DNA from: Dermanyssus gallinae
Lineage: Eukaryota; Arthropoda; Arachnida; Mesostigmata; Dermanyssidae
Length of the DNA stretch: 64,000 bases
NCBI GenBank assembly: GCA_003439945.1
Contig: QVRM01002117.1
Coordinates: forward strand, 62,001 to 126,000
Reading direction: 5' to 3'
Both the position numbers and the translations under genes were made by a program. Shown piece after piece: positions 31,453 to 43,506 of this stretch (positions within the stretch are counted from its first letter, which is position 1; every line of letters starts with the position of its first letter). Below the pieces are notes generated by a model, which ran no database searches, had not been told where the DNA came from, and saw only the letters and a program-made list of their open reading frames with translations.

Positions 31453-33970
31453 CCCTTTATGGAAGTGCGACTAAAGTCTTCAAGGTATTGCGTTTGGTTG
31501 AGCATGAGATGTAAAATCATTAAGCTAACTAGCCTTTAGATTTACAATTATTTAGACTTTATTGTTCTACAAAAAATACTTTTGAATGTAGCCTGACGTG
31601 CAGGCATATGCTACAACTCTGCACGGCCACATCCAGAAAGAGCATTTCACATTATATATATATATATAGGCTAAGAAAGAACCACGTGAAACGAAAATTC
31701 ACAAAGCCATATGTGTCTGCAATATTACGTGGGACAATGCGTTACCTACGAAGTAAAGCAACACGTCTTAAAATATTTTCTAGTAGCACCTATTTCCCCA
31801 CATTTGCAATCTCATTATGAATTAGTAATTGCTACCCATCTCAAAGTAAGCGAAATTTCATAATTTATATAAAACCAACAAAAACTGAGTTTCAACAGTT
31901 CTGTATTTAATAGCTAGGTCGCAAATATCAGACAGAGCTAAGCTTGTTGTCTTGTATTTAAGGCATATGTTGAGCATATTGTACATATTCTCCCTCCTTA
32001 GTAGTTTCAGAAACAGCAAGTAATGCAATTGTAGTAGTATGCCGAACACGTTAAGCCAAAGGCTGCGTGTGTAATTTTTTTTTATTTATATATATACATA
32101 TACGAACTGCTTATATGCCTAGGTCAAGCTAGCTGACTGCCGTACTTTCATAGATGGCTAGTCTGGGAACATCAACAACTAGCACCGACTAACCGCGCAA
32201 TTATACGGGCATTTATTACGACTTTATGAACAATACCGTTTCTGTACAAAGCTGTATGGCTGTAGTAGGTCAACCATTCTTTGTAAAATGTACATCAAAG
32301 TACTACAACATCGTGTGAGACAAGGAAGTAAATAAGAGGTTGAAAATTGGCTGAGTTCAGCGCCAGCTTCTATTATCTAAGCACGTAGTGTTTTTAATCA
32401 ATTTCACTTAGTGTGAAGCAGAAGGTGACAGAAAGACAAGAGACCTGAAACAAACGGCATCAGACTGTCGTTAAATTCTGTATCGTGCTGTGAATGCTTA
32501 TTGTTGGCTGTTTAAAACGATCATTTGTGCCACTGGCCAAGAATGTAAAGAAACATACACTCTGTAACTTGATGAATGCGAAGCAATTACCATTAGCACA
32601 TGCACTCAAGTATGATCATGCCAACGGGCATACTAGCTAATCTGTTGTAACCAGATGAAGAAACCGCTATGTTATGCCTAACGTGACACTACTAGTCCAA
32701 CAAAACTTCTACTTGGATAAGAAGCAATGCGAAAATTGCTTACTTTCAAACGTCGAAACGCATTATGGCACTTGCAAAATATCCCGATAAAAAGAACTCG
32801 TCAAACATACATGCTATTCGTGAGCCAGGTCGTACTGTCCTCCCTTGTCATAGTATATGCTGCAAGCAGCGCGGCACTAGGGAGATATTGATTTGTTCCT
32901 GGCAGATTCTTCTTAAATTTCATACCTTCAACCCAAATCTATAAATATTAAAAGTGATTACTTTGAAAGGATGCGCATCATACCAAGACTAAATCCATAA
33001 CTCCTAGTGTTAGCTTCGCTACCTAGTTGCCCTAATTTATCCCGTCAATGTCGGATTAACATCTGAAAGGATATTGTAACGCGGCACCACGACTAAAATT
33101 AAATGCCATACGTTATGCCAGTCTTTAATATATAAGAGATTTGTTATTTTTTCATTTTATTACAATAGGATATGTAAATCAGTCGTGAAGAAAGTTGTTG
33201 TGCGAATTGAAGGCGTAGCTCAGGGCGGCTCAGCAATTACCTTTCAGTTCTTGCTATGTCTAGCCGAGCCTATAAACTGTTTTCCAAGCTCGTAGGCCTA
33301 ACATTCATTCTACGCTGAGGGCCTTATAACTCTAGCAAGATCAAGTTCTTATATTTATCTATATTCACTCTAAGTCCTGTAGACGACACCGAACAAATCA
33401 ATATCAGTTGGTCACGTGCCTGATTTGTTCGGTTGGTCAATATCAGTTGGTCACGTGGCAATGCAAAGCGAATAATCAAACATCAGTGACATATTCCTCT
33501 TGATACGTAGACATCACGGACACATTTTTTATTTCGTTCGATTGTATTGTAGTAGCAGTTCATATTAATGAATAACAGCAAAACAGAAATAAAGCTAATT
33601 ATAACAACCAGTTGGTCTGAGGCGCCAATGTGCTTTTTCCAGTTCAGTATCGTCACTAACATTGTCTCTGTTTTACTTGAACTCATATATTGCGCGAAAA
33701 AAGGCGTGGTGGTCGCCGACCTTCGGTCCCTTATGTGTGGCCTGCATGTCGCGATTTCGAGCGGTGCATTTGGATTATTCTATTTAGTACTTATGCCTGT
33801 ATAGCGTCCAGCCATGCGTGTCGGTCCACCAAGCATTCGGAGACGGCTTAGTAGTAATCTGTATCGTTAACACACGTACTTATTCCAAGCGTTGTGCTTT
33901 TTAAATATCTACGTTCTTCTCTCTCTCGTATCCTCCCACAATTATCTCTATTGCTCTTCTTTAATCTCTC

Positions 33971-34013
<43 letters not shown>

Positions 34014-34838
34014 CACGTTCTCATATCTCGTTTTCCCCTCCGTTCATTATCAATGTATCCAATGTACCCTCAGTGACGCGCGTACATAGATATACATATA
34101 CTTATACACAGTCTCATTCGAAAACAAAGCGAGTCGCCATCATACTAGCCAAACACGTGAGCCGCCTGCGGTTTGTGTGTGTAGGTGGGATCGCGTGGTC
34201 TACAGAGGTTAACTGACGGGAGGTGCGATGATGATGACGACTAAACACCGCGTTTGCTTCGACCTACGCATAGCGTTGAGGTCGCCGAGCTATATTACGT
34301 TGTTGCTGTTGAGTTGTTGTTCTTGTTAGTATCGCTGCTGCTGCTGCTGCTGTCATGTTATTGGTGCCTTTATAGCTTTTAGTGTTCGTTCTGTTGTTGC
34401 AACTTTAGGGTTCCAGATGGTCGGTGCGCGCCTGATGGAAGTGTAATGGTGGGGGCGCTTGCAGCGGCCCTTCATGACCGACCTGTGTCCCGGTGGCTGC
34501 CCGACCCTACAAAGCCATCTTTGGCTGTGTGCGCTGCAGCGCACTGCAACCAACATAGCCTTTAGTGGCTACGAAGTAAATATCACACGCCGGCCACGTA
34601 CTTATCCGAAGTGCGCACTTCTATACCGCTTCATTCCTGTTCTCTGCTTGTTCTGTCTGTACCTACCCTTTCTCTCTCACGAACGCTCTGACTCGCTTTA
34701 CAAGTCTCGGTTTGCTATGACCACGTCTACCACAGTACCTACTATAACTTCTACTACTATTAGTCTTATTGTTCTACGCCCCCTTTCCCCTCTCTTCGTC
34801 TTTCGTGTCCCCCCCTCTCTGTCTTTCGTGCCCCCCCC

Positions 34839-34869
<31 letters not shown>

Positions 34870-35090
34870 AGATCCTGTGTTTGCCGTACAGTCTTCCGGC
34901 GAGGCTGCGATCTCGACGGGAGTCCACTCTTTATTAATTCGAATGCTGAATTCAATAGTATTTTTACTTCCTCTCTTGCAGATGCTTTCACATGCCCTTT
35001 CTTTATCTACACAACTTAATCTGTATTTCCCCCTTTCTCTCTTTCTCTGTATATATAGGTAGACAGAGAGTTATGGGAAAGGCAAATATA
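31453..35090. other. AT-rich stretch without a recognised gene
   Basis: Holds a compact direct-plus-inverted repeat at 33389-33457, (TA)n at about 33975-34009, (TC)n at about 34844-34869 and CTG units near 34337. Frames of up to 186 codons (34459-35019) are low-complexity Ser/Leu/Pro-rich and match nothing I know. Confidence 0.5.
33389..33457. repeat. 21-bp direct repeat overlapping a 12-bp inverted repeat
   Basis: TCAATATCAGTTGGTCACGTG occurs at 33398-33418 and again at 33437-33457. CCGAACAAATCA at 33389-33400 pairs with TGATTTGTTCGG at 33421-33432. Each direct repeat ends in a CACGTG E-box. Confidence 0.92.
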
Positions 35091-35184
35091 TGTGTATTTA
35101 TATGGATTATTCTCTATATGTGACTGGCAGTCTCGTCAACTGGTACTCGTCAAGTGCAACCAAAATAATAGCAGCTTTTCTTGC

Positions 35185-35571
35185 AGAAACCAGGCGGAAG
35201 GGCAAACATCGCCTAATAGTCGCCGCCCCCGCCGCCACAATATGGTATTTGTGGAACAAAGTCTATTATCTATAAACGAACTAAGAGCGAGAAACAATGC
35301 ATACGCAAAAACGATCGGCAGCGTTCCTAAGACAGAGTCAATGGAACAATCATCATTAGTCCGTAATGATTATTGTAGCCTTATATTCACTCAGCTACGG
35401 GGGCTGCAGTTGTACCTGCTGGCCGAAGCATTTAGACAAGTGTCGAGTGCCTCTCGTCCGCTATCAGCGATGCGATTTGCCGAGCCGCGCATTATGGCCT
35501 TGGCTATAAAAACAAGAAGCCTCGGTACGCGAGGATATGATGGTGGCGAACCCTGTATCGGAACTGCATGA
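35185..35571 (+). CDS. Candidate terminal exon of an unknown host gene
   Basis: A frame open for 128 codons follows a good splice acceptor (pyrimidine-rich GCAGCTTTTCTTGCAG ending at about 35186). The residues look protein-like: NQAEGQTSPNSRRPRRHNMV, then FVEQSLLSINELRARNNAYA and SLIFTQLRGLQLYLLAEAFR. A stop lies at 35569-35571, and AAATAAATAAATAAA (AATAAA polyadenylation signals) occurs about 60 bases later near 35630. I do not recognise the family. The same frame stays open upstream to 35092, which weakens the exact acceptor choice. No upstream exon was identified. Confidence 0.3.
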   Translation, partial: RNQAEGQTSPNSRRPRRHNMVFVEQSLLSINELRARNNAYAKTIGSVPKTESMEQSSLVRNDYCSLIFTQLRGLQLYLLAEAFRQVSSASRPLSAMRFAEPRIMALAIKTRSLGTRGYDGGEPCIGTA

Positions 35572-35649
35572 CTACGGCTACTAAGGCCATTATCATTGCT
35601 ACCAATTTAAGTATTGCTTTTATTCATATTAAATAAATAAATAAACTGT

Positions 35650-36665
35650 TCACTAAAGTGGCAGCAAGCATTCGGTCTGTCGTGTAGCTGGCGCTACTGT
35701 ATTTGTTAGCAGCCCAAGCACGCAACTTTTTCTGGCTCTACTGTTTCTACGTGCTACCGTCAATTTTACGACGCATGTGAAGAGACCGAAGATGAGCCTC
35801 GTTCAGGATGGCCGTTCACGTCAACAATAAAAGAAAACGTTGAAAACATTCGTGATCTCCTACTAAACATTTCCCGAATTCTAGCAGAGAGATAGCTGAG
35901 AAATTAGAGACATTTTGTGGGTCAGTTGTAACAGTCTTATCCGATATTTAATGCGTCAGAAGACTGGTACCGGAGTTTGTTTCTAAAAAGTTAATTTTCT
36001 AGCAAATAACCGCCCGTCGGAAATTGTCCGAATCGAATGCGAGAGTAGACGACACTGGACAGCTCCAAAGAGTGATTACAGGAGATAAGCCATGAATGTA
36101 TGGGGACAACATCGAGACCAAAGCCCAATTCTCCGAGTGGTACTTCCAAAACTAGACTTGATTAAAAACATTGAGATAGAGAAGCACCACGGCTCTTTTA
36201 ACGTTTTTTTTTCACTATCAAACAGTCATCTTCCACGAATTGTTACCACCTGCTCTATATAACGATTACTACAGCGAAATTTTAAGGAAATTGCGCAAGA
36301 ACGTCTGACGCATTAGGCCCGAACTCTGCGCAAACAACTCTTAAATCCTCCATCACAATAACGCACGGCGCACACATCGTTATTGATTTTAGATTATTTG
36401 ATGAAAATTTTATTTCTATATTTGCCGAACCTCCTCTATATGCTGGACCTGGCTCTTTGCTACTTTTCCCGTTTCCATAGATAACAAAAAAAATGAAGAG
36501 ACAACGGTTCGAGGCCACAAAGGACATAAAGAAAAATTCGCCGAAGCAACTCAAATCGATTTCGAAAGACGAGTTTACAAATGTTTCGAAGTTTAAAAAA
36601 TAAAGTGGCAAAAGTGCATTGCAGGGAACGGAAGTTATTTTAGTAGACACACTTTGAAACATAAA
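35650..36665 (+). pseudogene. Decayed mariner transposon, copy A
   Basis: The plus strand reads, across frames, SGSTVSTCYRQFYDACEETE, DEPRSGWPFTSTIKENVENI, then RDLLLNISRILAE, the usual mariner 'ED.PRSGRPST...ENI..VR.L...R....E.AE' region. Further on come MGTTSRPKPNSPSG (after a stop), SFNVFF, and YYSEILRKLRKNV, where the 'YY...L.RLRE..' block is expected. The second catalytic region reads LHHNNARRTHR, so the expected Asp has become Asn. FISIFAEPPLYAGPGS stands for the 'PPYSPDLAPCDFFLFP' block with a shift, and CFEV then KIKWQKCIAGNGSYF ends the protein. Many stops and frameshifts; inactive. A (TA)n tract starts 40 bases beyond. Confidence 0.78.
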
Positions 36666-36704
36666 AAAAATATGTTGTTTTTATACATGCATATCAGAAC
36701 TTTT

Positions 36705-36706
36705 TA

Positions 36707-36777
<71 letters not shown>
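36705..36777. repeat. (TA)n microsatellite
   Basis: About 70 bp, starting TAATATATATAATATATATA. Confidence 0.96.
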
Positions 36778-36778
<1 letters not shown>

Positions 36779-39255
36779 CAACGGGACAAAGCGAAAGTAG
36801 TTGCCGGCAACTTTGAAACAAGAACCCGATTGCAATAAAGTGCAACACGTGCGTATTTTAAATGTAAACTTTTCTAGAGTTGCTTAAAGTAAAATAATAC
36901 AAATGCAGCGCACGCAATTGTTCTTACCAGTATCTTATCTATGCGATGCGTTATATGCGTGTTAAACAACCTTTTATACTTATGGGTATAATATTATTAG
37001 CCTTATTATTTTCATAAACGTAAATGGTGTAGATGCATACATAAAATATTTCTAAAAACATGCCGTACGTTGAGGCCCAATAACGATTGGATGTATCCAC
37101 GTTGTGAGCCTACTTCCTACCACACCCAACCTGCACTTGGCTCGCTGGATCCCCGAACTAATATAATTAATCTAAAGGGACGATATCGGGTCCAAGTATA
37201 AAGACAAAATAAGAAAGTTGAAATGAAATTATTCAAGCATCAACGACCTTATTCCCATTTTTGTAGATAGTGATCTTACTGTTTATATGCGTGTATGCAT
37301 GTACTCGTATAATATAGATTTTAACAAACTTTATACTTAAAACGCAATAGTTTACAATTAGTATTTAAGGCAGTTGTGTATAGAGTGGATAGTGATAAAA
37401 TACCTAAATAGTGTTTAACTTACTGTTATTAACTAGTTCAATCGTTGAACTGCTTCCTGAAATCACACACGGTTTCGAGCAAGGATTCCAAGTGCATTTC
37501 GGGATTTATATATATATATTGTTTACTGAAGGATAGCTTACCGAGTACCATATGAGATATAAAAATGCAACTGTGCCTATAAAAAAACGCACACATGTAG
37601 TCGTTTTTCCGCAGAAGCTATTCTTAAAAGGCGCTAGCGTCATTATCATCATTACCGTTATTTATCTGTCGCTACCCCTTAATGTTAGCCATTTTGGAAA
37701 GTGTCTCATTTTCTTTTTTTGCGTTCAATTTTGCCAGATGTCTCGTGCGTTCTGTATAAATATATATATGTCGACTAGAGCGTTAATTCCTGCAACTGAA
37801 CTTGCGTCACCACAAAAAGCCGCTGTCCAGTCAGTGGTCAGCCGACGTCTTGTGTTAATATGCCGAACCTCGTTCGTTTCTTTCTCTTCAGCCCCAGCCA
37901 TTCCTTGTAGTTTTTCGTCGCTCGGCACTCTACCACTCCGAAATGGATCCCTCGGGGGTCGACTGTTATATCATGCTCGCCCGCTATCAGCGGTGGCGCA
38001 CAGCGGTGGTTGCCGACTCCTGTTGATAAGGGCCACGCCAGAGAGGCCAGTTAATTGAGATCGAGCCCAGAGATAAGGTAGTGGCGGCGGCGGCGGCGGT
38101 GATATGTCGCACACATTTGCATTGAAAGGGACAGCGCACTAGACGACAGGAGCAACCAGCCTAGCACAAGGGGGGTTATGGGGTGTGGAGCAAAGAGAGA
38201 AAGTATATACATATATATATATATATATAAGCATAGAGAGAGAAAGTGCCAAAGAGAAGGAGAGACAGTGAAGTAGCGGGGTGGAGGTGCGTGCCAGGCT
38301 GCGCGGCTTAAGCTGGCCACGGTGTTCGTCGAGACGGCATCAGCAAGGTTTCCAAAGCAAGCTGAATACGAAATTATGAACTCGATCCGCATTGGATAGC
38401 CTATCAGATACGTAGGTAAGCGGACAAACAGGCATCATGACCGACAGACAGGCCGCTTAACATAGAAGGTAGTGTGTCTCCCTGTTTCTATTCCCGTAGG
38501 AATTTGTCGCTGGGTCTCAACGTAGAACCGTGACGCCGTTCAGTGACGACGCATTGGCCATTGTCAGCAGAGACAGATCTCAACACGACAGCATGCTGCC
38601 CCGTGTTATATTGTTGTTTTTGTTGTTGTTGGTAGTAGCGCTTGTTGATGTTGCCGTTGTTGTTGTATATTATTGCTACTGAGGTTGTTGTTGGTTGCGC
38701 TGGTATTATCGCTGCTTTCATTGGCTATGCTGATAGCACCGGAGCCCTCTCGACCGTGTCCCGTGTGTAGGTCTCTCGGACTCCCGGAGCATCCAGTGGG
38801 CGAGCGCAAAAATCTGAACGGCAGGTTTTTACAGTAGGGGAACGAAAACAAGCTGTATTGCCAGCAAATGCAACGTGCACAGTCGTACAGTTCTGTAGAA
38901 GCGGAAGATAATCTGCAGTCACCAGCACACCTAGCCAGCCTATCAATGATCTCACAGAGTAACCCATATAACAGGAAAAAGGTTTGCCACAGTGAGAAGT
39001 ACCGCGCACACTATACGAAAGTGGATCGATTCGAATAGTTCTGACACATATTCCTAAAACAAAAAAATGTATTTAACTTCCCCAAAATGTTTGTGTTCCT
39101 ATCAATATAGCTTTCTACCGCTGAAATGCACTTGTATCACTTTTTCCCAATCTCTTCAAAACATTTGAAACCCGGAACCGAGTTCATGGTCCTCTGCGAA
39201 TTTTCTTTTATTTCTTCTATAGTCTCCAAACTTTGTCTCTTCAAAGTGTCGGTTA
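36778..39255. other. Stretch without a recognised gene
   Basis: AT-rich to about 37550, GC-richer after that. A 168-codon frame at 37552-38058 (plus) and several minus-strand frames (38051-39009) have no family resemblance. CGGCGGCGG units lie near 38083 and TTG units near 38610-38700. Confidence 0.45.
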
Positions 39256-39324
39256 GGTTTGGCCTTTGTTGAACTGTTAAATGAATCGTCATTCATTCAC
39301 CAGTTCAACAAAGCGAAACAAACC
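39256..39324. repeat. Hairpin with 13-bp perfect stem and extended arms
   Basis: CTTTGTTGAACTG at 39264-39276 pairs exactly with 39301-39313. The outer sequence GGTTTGG / CAAACC extends the stem, and the inner AATGAATCGTCATT forms a second small stem. Confidence 0.85.
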
Positions 39325-40440
39325 AGAAGGCCTTGGTACCTTTGCGAAAGAATATACACTTATGAAATATTTTGTATTTACGTTTGTCTAGAGTTCATGC
39401 ATGCTGGGATCTACAGGCCGTAATTATCTCACGGTTAATTCTAAAAGTCATAATCGAAACCACGAAAGGCCACTCGTAAAGTCTATACAGCTCTAACGTA
39501 GAATTGCTTTGCTTATTCAGATACGTAGAGATTCCTGAACAAGCATTGGATATTTTACGTCTTAGATTTTCATGCCTCGCACACTTTTAGCCGCAAACAT
39601 TAGTGAAATGTTCACCAAGTCTTCTTGGCCACACAATACCGATATGACACAGAGAGGCGGGCATAAAGAGAGAGAAAGCACAACGCAAGAGATATTAGGT
39701 TGCAACTTTTAGAATCTCCCTTCTGCCTCCGTGCTCTGCTACCTTCGGTGAGATCAGCTGGGGCATCCTCCGCCCCGTGCTCTGGCGCCCGCCTCGTAGT
39801 CGGTGGCCCAGTTGCGAATAAACAAATTAATAAATGACCCACCCAAGCTCCAGGCGTGCAAAGGACTTGGTTGTCCGTGAAACAAGCTGTGCGCGTCGCA
39901 AATCGCTTATTGAATCTACACACACTTGCACCCGAACCCCACCGGCAGTGAGGTCGTGAAGACCGGTGGCGTCGGCGGGCATCGTTTGTCATCGCCCGCC
40001 GACGAGGCGAACAAGACAGCTCGAGTGGCCTGTGAGTCGGCGTCGCCTGAGCTCGTGGCCATCAATTCCCCACCGCCCACAATGGCCTAATGAGGGCGCC
40101 CTGATCTGGGTAGCCGTCCTGATGGCACCGCGGCCACGGTGTGCTAACGGGCGGTGCGTGCATAGATATTCGTTGTGTTCTGCTTGTTATGCGCGTGTAT
40201 AACGCGGTCAACTGCAGTTTCCTAGTCAAGAACGCTTTCTCACAGCACCCGAGGACGAGCAGGTGATGCGCAGAACCACTGAAGAAAGAGATGCGTAGCG
40301 TTGACTCGCTTATGCGCTAACCAGGCCGATGACAAGGCAGCAGTAGCGGTTGTCTCCTATACGGCAGCAATTATCATCTTACGTCCTTAGTAAAACAATT
40401 ATCGAGATAGGGCTAAGTCATCCTTAGCTACGTTTCGACG
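39325..40440. other. Stretch without a recognised gene
   Basis: GC-rich from about 39740 to 40280 with open frames on both strands (126 codons minus at 39612-39992, 78 codons plus at 39966-40202). No known protein and no clear splice pair. Could be an untranslated first exon. Confidence 0.4.
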
Positions 40441-40493
40441 GCGAATGCCTTGCCGCCGAGCCAACTATTACTATAGTTTGCTCGGGCATTCGC
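40441..40493. repeat. Strong 53-base hairpin
   Basis: GCGAATGC (40441-40448) pairs with GCATTCGC (40486-40493). After a seven-base bulge, CCGAGC (40456-40461) pairs with GCTCGG (40480-40485). After one mismatch, AACTAT (40463-40468) pairs with ATAGTT (40473-40478), closing a TACT loop. A (TA)n tract follows at about 40498. Confidence 0.92.
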
Positions 40494-42800
40494 GACAATA
40501 TATATATATATATACAATATATATATATACAATGTTTTGTACTATACTACCATGCTTTGGGGGTTTAATATATACTTGTTAGCATCCGGTTGCTTGATTC
40601 ACTCAAATATTGAATATCGAATGATAGCTATCAAATCGTGCATTACGTCCTACCCTTATCGATCTTGCAATTGTTTTACATAGATCCACAACGGGCAGCA
40701 TTTGGGCTGCTAAATATGGTAAATATTTACATAGATACGGATAGATAAAATAGCCAGCGTCCTTTGTTCTTGAATAGAGCGTCATTGCCATGGGCTTACA
40801 TGACATAGCCATAACATACTGTTAAGCTTGCGCTCTGATGGTGAGCATTGGTGATGTAAACTTCTGTGCGTAGTTGGTGCGTTGTGGTGGTAGCGGCAGC
40901 AGTGTGGATGAAGGTGACCAAAACGTTGATAGTACTGACAATGTTGACAATGGTCCATTTGCGCGGTACGAAGTCATCAACGACGAAATGCTGAACTCGT
41001 CGGCAGCGACACTCGGCGTTAAATCTCGCGCCTAGCCAGCGGATGTAAAACACGAACGGTCGAGTTCTGTCGTGTTCTCTTAGATTCGGGATCGGCAGTC
41101 CCAATGATTCGCCTCCCTTGTGTCCTACGGCCCATGTTCCCATTGCCGGCGCTGTTGCCATTTACTCCGCGTCAACCTCCATGCTCCCTTAGAGAGAGCA
41201 AGTGAGAAAGAGTAGGAGATGGCTCGCTTGCAAGATGGCGTTGTCGCCTTGAATTGACAAACAAGTGTTGCCCAGCACCGCTTCCCTCCGACGCGTCCTG
41301 TTTAGATCGTTGTTGTGGTAGGGATGATGTTTTCCCCTTGCTTCCTTTTATTCTTCTCATTTTCCTTCATCATCATCTGCTTGTTTCTTTCAGTTTTCTC
41401 ATCCACTTCGTCTCTTTTCGCTTGTTGTGCTTCTTCCTGCCCTGTAGGTGGTCCTAATGCTTGGTCGGTTGTCCGTCGAGCTCTCGCGTTGACGATTCCC
41501 GCCGCGTTCCCCGACAACAAATGGCAGAAATCAGTCATCGCCAATGGTTGGCTTCCAACGTGACTGGCCGGGCTGGGCGCCCCCGACAAAAGGACACCCC
41601 GCCGCACCCATAAGGTGCCCCCATTATGCGTCCCCGCTATAGGATCAGCAGCATCAAAGGAGCCTCTTCCCGCACTTCACTGCAACCCGCTCTCCTCGGG
41701 CACACACTCGATGACCCGCAACAACGATGTTGCCACTGCCATGACCGAGCGTGCAGGACAACATCGTTGCCAGTGGAGTCGCCGGTGGCGTCATCCTCTG
41801 TCGTTTCCTGCGGTGTAAGCTTCTCACTCCCACTGCGAGCCGTTCCGATCTATGTAGGTATGTACGTCCGCATGTCTGTATATCTCTCGATCTGTCTATC
41901 TGTTTGTATATATGGATGTGCGCATGTATAGGTCCAAGTAAGCGGGCGCCGTTTGACCCGGGGACGCCTTAGTCACTGGCTGCCAGCAATACAACCAGCA
42001 CGATGAATGGCTGAACAGCGGGGCCGACAGCCAAGGGGAAATGCACCTGATGTATATATATATATATATATATAAGCCACACCAAACTGCCGTAGATTAT
42101 GGACCTCTAGGACTATTTGTAGAATGTAAAGAAACACCAACCATGGCCGACGGCATCTAAGAAATGTCAGCAAAGAGCTGGGCGGACCCCTAGTGAGATT
42201 CTAAAGTAAATTCGTTTTCCGTAACGACAGTTTACAGTGTTAAGACTATGTACGCCACAAAAAAAGCAGACGGATTCCTGTAAGCGGCGCGAAATATTGA
42301 AATTCGTGCGCTGGTAAGAACTCCAGAGCTAAGTGAGCATATCCTATGTACACGTATTGAATGTGGTATTTAGTGAAGAAGACGTGTCGGCACCATATCT
42401 TGCCAAAAATACCAGAATGGTGGCACATGAACCTTACTTGCATGTTCTGCAAACTATAGCGAAACCGTGTATAGATTCTTTGTTTGATGGTTTTGCAATA
42501 CGTGTTTTATCAGGGTGGCGCACCCGATCATACTAGCTTCTTGGTGTAATGGTAGCTTGGATAAGCATGAAGAGTATTAAGCGAGAATTAAGAGAGAGAC
42601 CGCAGTTCACTCACTGCCTCCATTCAGCTGGCTTTTACAAAACTGCATAGGCAAAGTTTGCAAGAAGCTTGTAAGCTTGTTAAAATAAATTAGATATTTA
42701 TTTTTATTTGGACACAGCATTTGAACAAAGCGACAGCAGCCGTTCGATCAGCTGCCGCATCCTGTAGTGTCCACGTTATTGCGTCTATTGTAGCAAACTC
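40494..42800. other. Stretch without a recognised gene
   Basis: Holds short (TA)n tracts near 40498-40530 and 42053-42073. A long pyrimidine-rich stretch (about 41334-41450) ends in CTGTAG and could be a splice acceptor on the plus strand, but on the minus strand the same bases read as a Lys/Glu-rich frame, so neither reading is secure. Confidence 0.4.
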
Positions 42801-42916
42801 CCTTTACATTTGAAAAATCACGTAATTATCGTCCGGCTACAAATTTGGCAGAAAGCTGCCTTTACATTTGAAAAATCACGTATTTATCGTCCGGCTACAA
42901 ATTTGGCAGAAAGCTG
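42801..42916 (+). repeat. 58-bp tandem duplication
   Basis: Two copies (42801-42858 and 42859-42916) begin CCTTTACATTTGAAAAATCA and end TTTGGCAGAAAGCTG. They differ at one base (TAATTA versus TATTTA), so the event is recent. Confidence 0.96.
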
Positions 42917-43451
42917 CGCTCATGTAAAGTGTCTTTTATTTAGACCTATACACTCATATACTAGTTAACACTTGATCTTATCTGCACCGTAGTAGACACT
43001 ACAGATGACACCAAAATCTTTTACATTACCAACGGCCATTGTCACGCAGCTCACCTTAGAGACATAACTACACGTTGTACGGAGCAAACTACACAAATAT
43101 AGCCACATACTGTAATGTCATGACCGCATGGTTTGTAATAATAATAATAATAATAAGAAGGAGAACAAAAAGAAAAAGGTGGTAGCAAAAGTTGTAGTCG
43201 TATTTTGCTATTGTCATTGACGTGGTAGTGATAGGAGGAATAGCCGTAACTGTGAGTTATACAGCAACTATGTGTCAAACCTACATCACTTCATGGCCAC
43301 TTCCGCTTGACGGTCCGCAAATGCCTCGGTCTATTACAATACTTCTCGGGCGAGGTAGGTCGAGATCATTAGTATCAGAAGTGCGTAGTTGAATTGGACG
43401 TATGCTACCGCAGAGTTGTGTTCGTTGTATTTATGAAACGCTATGAGCTTT

Positions 43452-43506
<55 letters not shown>

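Noticed and set aside
34459..35019. A 186-codon gene
   Set aside because: Low-complexity, pyrimidine-rich with (TC)n; no motif.
37552..38058. A 168-codon gene
   Set aside because: Crosses a sharp change from AT-rich to GC-rich DNA with no constant coding character; no known motif.
41300..41460. A Lys/Glu-rich coding exon on the minus strand
   Set aside because: The same bases form a pyrimidine tract and acceptor-like CTGTAG on the plus strand, so the composition has a simpler cause; neither reading is supported further.
41711..41776. An inverted repeat CAACGATGTTG / CAACATCGTTG
   Set aside because: Only 11 bp in GC-mixed DNA with no further structure; weaker than the hairpins reported.
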